64,000 nt of DNA from Saccharibacter floricola DSM 15669. Lineage in GTDB: Bacteria > Pseudomonadota > Alphaproteobacteria > Acetobacterales > Acetobacteraceae. Under the pieces are notes generated by a model. The model was not told where the DNA came from and searched no databases. It was given only the letters and a program-made list of their open reading frames with translations. Both the position numbers and the translations under genes were made by a program. The DNA is taken from positions 1-64,000 of the forward strand of contig NZ_KB899338.1 of NCBI RefSeq assembly GCF_000378165.1. The letters are read 5' to 3'. Positions 60,742-64,000 of the stretch are shown in pieces (within the stretch, counting starts at the first letter, position 1; the number at the start of each line of letters is the position of its first letter).

Positions 60742-60969
60742 TTACTTTTTGATATTGCCGATGCCGGAGAAGCGTTTGTTAAATTTAGCAACCTGGCCCC
60801 CAGTATCGAGGATACGCTGCACGCCTGTCCAAGCTGGATGCGTCTTAGGATCAACATCAAGGCGCAACGTTGCACCTGGCTCACCGTAGCATGACTTGGT
60901 TTTATATTCCGTGCCATCAGCCATGATGACGTTGATTTCATGATAATCAGGATGGATGCCGGATTTCAT
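60742..60969 (-). CDS. rpmE: 50S ribosomal protein L31
   Basis: A 75-residue L31: '[20 protein letters not shown]', '[20 protein letters not shown]', 'HPAWTG', '[14 protein letters not shown]'. It has a single cysteine, so it is the zinc-free (C-minus) type. Downstream hairpin acts as terminator. A GGAGGA-like GAGGAAA precedes the ATG. Confidence 0.95.
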   Translation of the reverse strand: MKSGIHPDYHEINVIMADGTEYKTKSCYGEPGATLRLDVDPKTHPAWTGVQRILDTGGQVAKFNKRFSGIGNIKK

Positions 60970-60995
60970 AGTGTTTCCTCAACCTTACAAGGGGC

Positions 60996-61015
60996 GCCCC
61001 GATACCGACCGGGGC
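60996..61015 (-). promoter_or_regulatory. GC hairpin in the rpmE leader
   Basis: GCCCCG pairs with CGGGGC over an eight-base loop, about 30 bases before the rpmE start on the minus strand. It may be part of an autoregulatory leader of the ribosomal protein gene. The rest of 61016-61265, before mscL, holds no visible gene, only A/T-rich sequence that probably includes promoters of both divergent genes. Confidence 0.35.
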
Positions 61016-61265
61016 AGACCGCTGCCATATAACGAACTTTTTCCTAATATGGAAGAACGAATAAGTCTTTGCTGTTAAGATTATCTCATGGCTTTTGCTC
61101 CTTAGAGAAAAGCTGTTAATGAAGTTTTACTCAATGATGAGATAGCATTAGCATGATCACGGTATTACATCATTTTTAAAGACAAAGCCGACGCCTGACG
61201 GCAGAGTATCATTGCAGTCTTGGGCTTGATCACCAGTTTTAACCTGTATGACGGAAGGATAAGCG

Positions 61266-61727
61266 ATGAAAGCACCTAGAACTCCCGGCTGGATTATTGA
61301 TTTCCAAAAATTTATCTCGCGTGGCAATGTTGCAGGGCTTGCCGTTGCTGTGGTGATTGGTGCCGCTTTTAGCGGGATTGTGAATAGTGCGGTGAAGGAT
61401 ATTCTCACCCCTATCATTGGTGCGCTTACAGGAGGTGTCGATTTTTCGAACATTTTTGTTACCCTGAAGGGGCCTGTTAAAGCAACATTAGCAGAGGCCC
61501 AGAAAGCGGGAGCTGTAACGGTTAACATCGGTCTGTTTTTAAATGCCGTATTCCAGTTCTTGGTTGTTTCTTTCTTTATTTTCTGGGTGTCGCGTATAGC
61601 TGCGAAACTGCATCGCAAAGAAGAAAAAATTGAAGAAGCCAAGCCAGAACCTGCACCAACGCGCGAAGAGGTACTCTTGTCTGAAATTCGTGACTTATTG
61701 GCTGCTCGAGGTGTGTCCCATGAGTGA
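61266..61727 (+). CDS. mscL: Large-conductance mechanosensitive channel
   Basis: A 153-residue MscL. 'DFQKFISRGNVAGLAVAVVI' is the amphipathic N-helix and first membrane helix with the conserved gating region ('GNVAGLAVAVVIGAAFS'), 'DILTPIIGALTGGVDFSNIF' the periplasmic loop, and 'LFLNAVFQFLVVSFFIFWVS' the second helix. Cytosolic helix with RNA-helix-type charged end. Slightly longer than E. coli MscL. GGAAGGA precedes the ATG. Overlaps the next gene by eight bases. Confidence 0.95.
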   Translation: MKAPRTPGWIIDFQKFISRGNVAGLAVAVVIGAAFSGIVNSAVKDILTPIIGALTGGVDFSNIFVTLKGPVKATLAEAQKAGAVTVNIGLFLNAVFQFLVVSFFIFWVSRIAAKLHRKEEKIEEAKPEPAPTREEVLLSEIRDLLAARGVSHE

Positions 61728-62058
61728 CTGGCGTCATTCTTCTGTCCATACCCTGTGTAAGAAAGGGTGTGTTCTCACATTGACAACCATATTGGCTGGG
61801 TGCGCTTTTATGAGCGCACCTGTCCGTGCTGCTCCTGTTTCTCCGAATGCACCAGTGTACGTTTACTTTATCCTTAATGGCATTGTACGTGGTTCTATGA
61901 TGACGGGGAAACTACATCCTAAGGATGTGCATGCCCTCATGGCCGTTGATGAGCAAGCGCGGCATATCATTACCCAGGATGTGCAACATCAAACGATGAA
62001 AAATGATCATCAAGCGGATGTGATCCTTGAGCATTATCTTAGTTTGATCCCTCGCTAA
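61720..62058 (+). CDS. Small exported protein, possible lipoprotein
   Basis: A 112-residue protein whose ATG overlaps the mscL end (ATGAGTGA). A membrane-type leader 'GCVLTLTTILAGCAFMSAPV' contains both a lipobox-like 'ILAGC' and a possible signal peptidase I site further on ('VRAAP'). The mature part, 'YVYFILNGIVRGSMMTGKLH', is not recognised. Coupled to mscL and followed by a strong terminator. Confidence 0.65.
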   Translation: MSDWRHSSVHTLCKKGCVLTLTTILAGCAFMSAPVRAAPVSPNAPVYVYFILNGIVRGSMMTGKLHPKDVHALMAVDEQARHIITQDVQHQTMKNDHQADVILEHYLSLIPR

Positions 62059-62059
62059 T

Positions 62060-62088
62060 AAAAAACCCGCCTCAAAGGCGGGTTTTTT
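62060..62088 (+). terminator. Bidirectional terminator between mscL unit and secF
   Basis: AAAAAACCCGCC...GGCGGGTTTTTT: a GC stem with A and T runs on both sides, two bases after the stop of the small exported gene and facing secF. It can serve both convergent units. Confidence 0.92.
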
Positions 62089-62112
62089 ATGAAGTCTTAG
62101 CTAAGAAAAGCA

Positions 62113-63042
62113 CTAAGCTCCTTTACGAAGTCGTTTTTGCCCCATGAGAAGCAATAAGGGGGCAGCGATGAAGATCGAGGACGACGTCCCCACAACAATC
62201 CCGAAGAGCATGACAGTTGCAAAGCCCGTCAAGGTGCTTCCGCCAAAAAGGGCGAGAGGAAGCGCTGCGAGAAAAACCGTCATCGAGGTACCCAACGTAC
62301 GATTTAGGGTCTCATTAATGGAGAGATCCAGCAGCTCTTTGAGGGGCATGGTGCGATATTTGCGGAGATTTTCACGCACGCGGTCATATACCACCACTTT
62401 ATCATTGGTTGAATATCCAAGAATAGTGAGTAGCGCAGCCACCATCACAAGATCGAACTCAAAGCCCGTAACGACCAAGAAGCCAATTGTTTTAGTCAGA
62501 TCTAGGATAAGCGTGATGACGGCGCTGAGGGCAAACTCGCGTTCAAAACGGAACCAGATATAAATTAAAATCATCCCGAGACTGAACGCTAAAGCAAGCA
62601 CACCATCACGGAAGAGTTCGGACGAAACAGATCCTCCGACAGCATCGGCACGCTGGATTTGTGTGCCGGGCAGGGCTTGCGCAATGGCTTGTTTGACATG
62701 GTCAACGAGCTGCTGCGTTTGGTGCTCTGCATCGTCTCCTTGGGGAAGATTGATGGCAATACGCACATCATGAGGAGAGCCGAAAGCTTGCACAGAGGCT
62801 GCCTTAATCCGCGCTTGCTCCAAAATATGGCGCATATGGGCGGGTTCTTCAGGGGCAGGAGAATGGGTTTCAACGATGATCCCACCGCGAAAATCCAGCC
62901 CTAGATTAAGACCGGGCGTGCAAAACAAGATCACAGAAGCGATCGACAAAAGCGCTGAAACGAGCAAGCCGGCATAGCGACCACGCATAAAGCGGATCTG
63001 CCGGTCATCACGTACAAAGCGGAGTAAAGGACGGGAGAGCAT
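62113..63042 (-). CDS. secF: Preprotein translocase subunit SecF
   Basis: A 309-residue membrane protein with six membrane helices. 'LLSIASVILFCTPGLNLGLD' and 'FRGGIIVE' (SecD/F signature), 'EFDLVMVAALLTILGYSTND' with 'KVVVYDRVRENLRKYR' (family core) and the last helices 'LALFGGSTLTGFATVMLFGI'. With SecD it uses the proton gradient to complete secretion. Six bases after secD. Confidence 0.95.
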   Translation of the reverse strand: MLSRPLLRFVRDDRQIRFMRGRYAGLLVSALLSIASVILFCTPGLNLGLDFRGGIIVETHSPAPEEPAHMRHILEQARIKAASVQAFGSPHDVRIAINLPQGDDAEHQTQQLVDHVKQAIAQALPGTQIQRADAVGGSVSSELFRDGVLALAFSLGMILIYIWFRFEREFALSAVITLILDLTKTIGFLVVTGFEFDLVMVAALLTILGYSTNDKVVVYDRVRENLRKYRTMPLKELLDLSINETLNRTLGTSMTVFLAALPLALFGGSTLTGFATVMLFGIVVGTSSSIFIAAPLLLLMGQKRLRKGA

Positions 63043-63047
63043 AACGA

Positions 63048-64000
63048 TCAGACCGGAAGTTTTTTGGGACGAGTATGGGCGTACCAGCGCACGATGAGCA
63101 TACGCGAGAGGACGAGCGTGGTGAACAATGTTGTGACAATACCAATCGTAATCGTCAAAGCGAAGTTCCGCACAGCGCCTGTCCCGAAGACAAAGAGCAT
63201 CACATGAGCAAGAAATGCTGTGGCGTTACTATCAACAATGGTGCTTGTTGCGCGTTCAAAGCCAGTTTGCAGAGCCTGAAGAGGTTTGCGCCCACGTTTA
63301 ATTTCTTCGCGGATACGCTCATTAATCAAGATATTAGCATCCACGGCCATACCAAGCGTTAGTAGGATACCGGCCATACCAGGGAGGGTAAGCGTTGCTC
63401 CAAATAAAGACAAGATCGCTAAGATCATGACTAAGTTTGCGAAGAGCGCAATATCAGCATAAAGGCCAAAACGAGCGTAGAAAAGCAGCATAAAGGCGAC
63501 AACGAAAATGAAACCCGCAGCTAAGCTCATAACGCCAGCATGAATGGAGGCCGCCCCAAGGCTTGGCCCGATGCTACGTTGCTCCACAACACTCAACGGG
63601 GCCGGTAGGGCGCCAGCGCGAAGGAGGAGGGCAAGGTCAGAGGCTGAGCGAGCTGAGAAGTTGCCTGAAATTTCGCCTTGCCCAGCGGTAATAGGAGAAT
63701 TGATAACGGGTGCTGTTAAAATGCGGTTATCAAGGACAATAGCGAAGCGTTTGCCCACATGCTCTGTGGTAATGCGTGCGAAGTCTTCAGCGCCTCGATT
63801 ATCAAACTTCAATGAAACAGCCCAGCGGCTATCGCTCATCGTGGCAGCAGCATCGGAAAGGTCTGCCCCGTCAACATCTACCTGATCCTGTACGGCCAAA
63901 GAGCCGCCTCCATCTTGCATAGCCATAAGAGTAGTGCCAGGAGTTGCTGTCTCAGGGTTAGGCCCAATGAGATGAAACGTCATGCGAGCTGTAGTGCCAA
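63048..64000 (-). CDS. secD: Preprotein translocase subunit SecD, 5' end missing (window edge)
   Basis: The frame is open to the window end; the N-terminal part lies beyond it. Visible features are the end of the P1 domain ('FARITTEHVGKRFAIVLDNR'), 'LLRAGALPAPLSVVEQRSIG' , 'AGVMSLAAGFIFVVAFMLLF', 'LTLGMAVDANILINERIREE' and 'DSNATAFLAHVMLFVFGTGA', all conserved in SecD. The in-frame ATG at 63983 is internal, not the start. Confidence 0.95.
   Translation of the reverse strand, partial: GTTARMTFHLIGPNPETATPGTTLMAMQDGGGSLAVQDQVDVDGADLSDAAATMSDSRWAVSLKFDNRGAEDFARITTEHVGKRFAIVLDNRILTAPVINSPITAGQGEISGNFSARSASDLALLLRAGALPAPLSVVEQRSIGPSLGAASIHAGVMSLAAGFIFVVAFMLLFYARFGLYADIALFANLVMILAILSLFGATLTLPGMAGILLTLGMAVDANILINERIREEIKRGRKPLQALQTGFERATSTIVDSNATAFLAHVMLFVFGTGAVRNFALTITIGIVTTLFTTLVLSRMLIVRWYAHTRPKKLPV

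Overview
The window is a piece of an alphaproteobacterial chromosome, most likely from an acetic acid bacterium (Acetobacteraceae). The pointers are a TrcR/DUF1013 regulator, a GapR-family (DUF2312) protein, DUF3126, tandem RadC-family genes and a large WY-repeat glycosyltransferase. The genus is an inference and cannot be fixed from sequence reading alone.

Positions 1 to about 40,084 are one prophage of a contractile-tailed (myovirus-type) phage. It is integrated at the 3' end of a tRNA-Ser(GGA) gene (40,084-40,174), and its other end lies left of the window. Going leftward from the tRNA: a disrupted tyrosine integrase; a rightward early operon (34,645-38,785) with a RecE-like exonuclease, a Sak4-like ATPase, a Lar-like zinc protein and an AlpA-type regulator; a CI-like repressor and a divergent Cro/YdaS-like gene flanked by four copies of a 15-bp palindrome; a leftward early/replication operon (SSB, GapR-like protein, VRR-NUC nuclease, replication proteins, an HTH-methyltransferase fusion, a possible late regulator); then the leftward late operon: terminase, portal, a toxin-like protein, minor head protein, DUF2213 protease/scaffold, cement protein, capsid, connectors, sheath, tube, tail chaperones, tape measure fused to a lytic transglycosylase, baseplate and tail fibre.

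The late operon is interrupted by small accessory (moron-like) genes, several bounded by intrinsic terminators. The most unusual is a three-gene cassette (a 42-residue membrane protein, a 33-residue membrane protein and a 70-71 residue HTH protein) present twice in inverted orientation around the tail tube/sheath block. Similar palindromic operator-like sites precede one cassette copy and a tandem pair of antitoxin-like genes. Three genes carry disabling changes (integrase: in-frame TGA plus a frameshift; baseplate spike: in-frame TAG; tail tube: frameshift), which suggests a decaying prophage unless these are assembly errors.

Positions 40,202-64,000 are core chromosome: trpF-pyrF-lapA-like; secB; a large glycosyltransferase; an M20 peptidase with pdxA-pdxJ; a lipoprotein; DUF3126, a MoeB/ThiF-type E1 enzyme and a DsrE-like gene; aminopeptidase P; prmA-uvrD; tandem radC-like genes; purE-purK; trcR; a small heat-shock gene under a ROSE-like RNA thermometer; rpmE; mscL; and secF-secD, with secD cut by the window edge.
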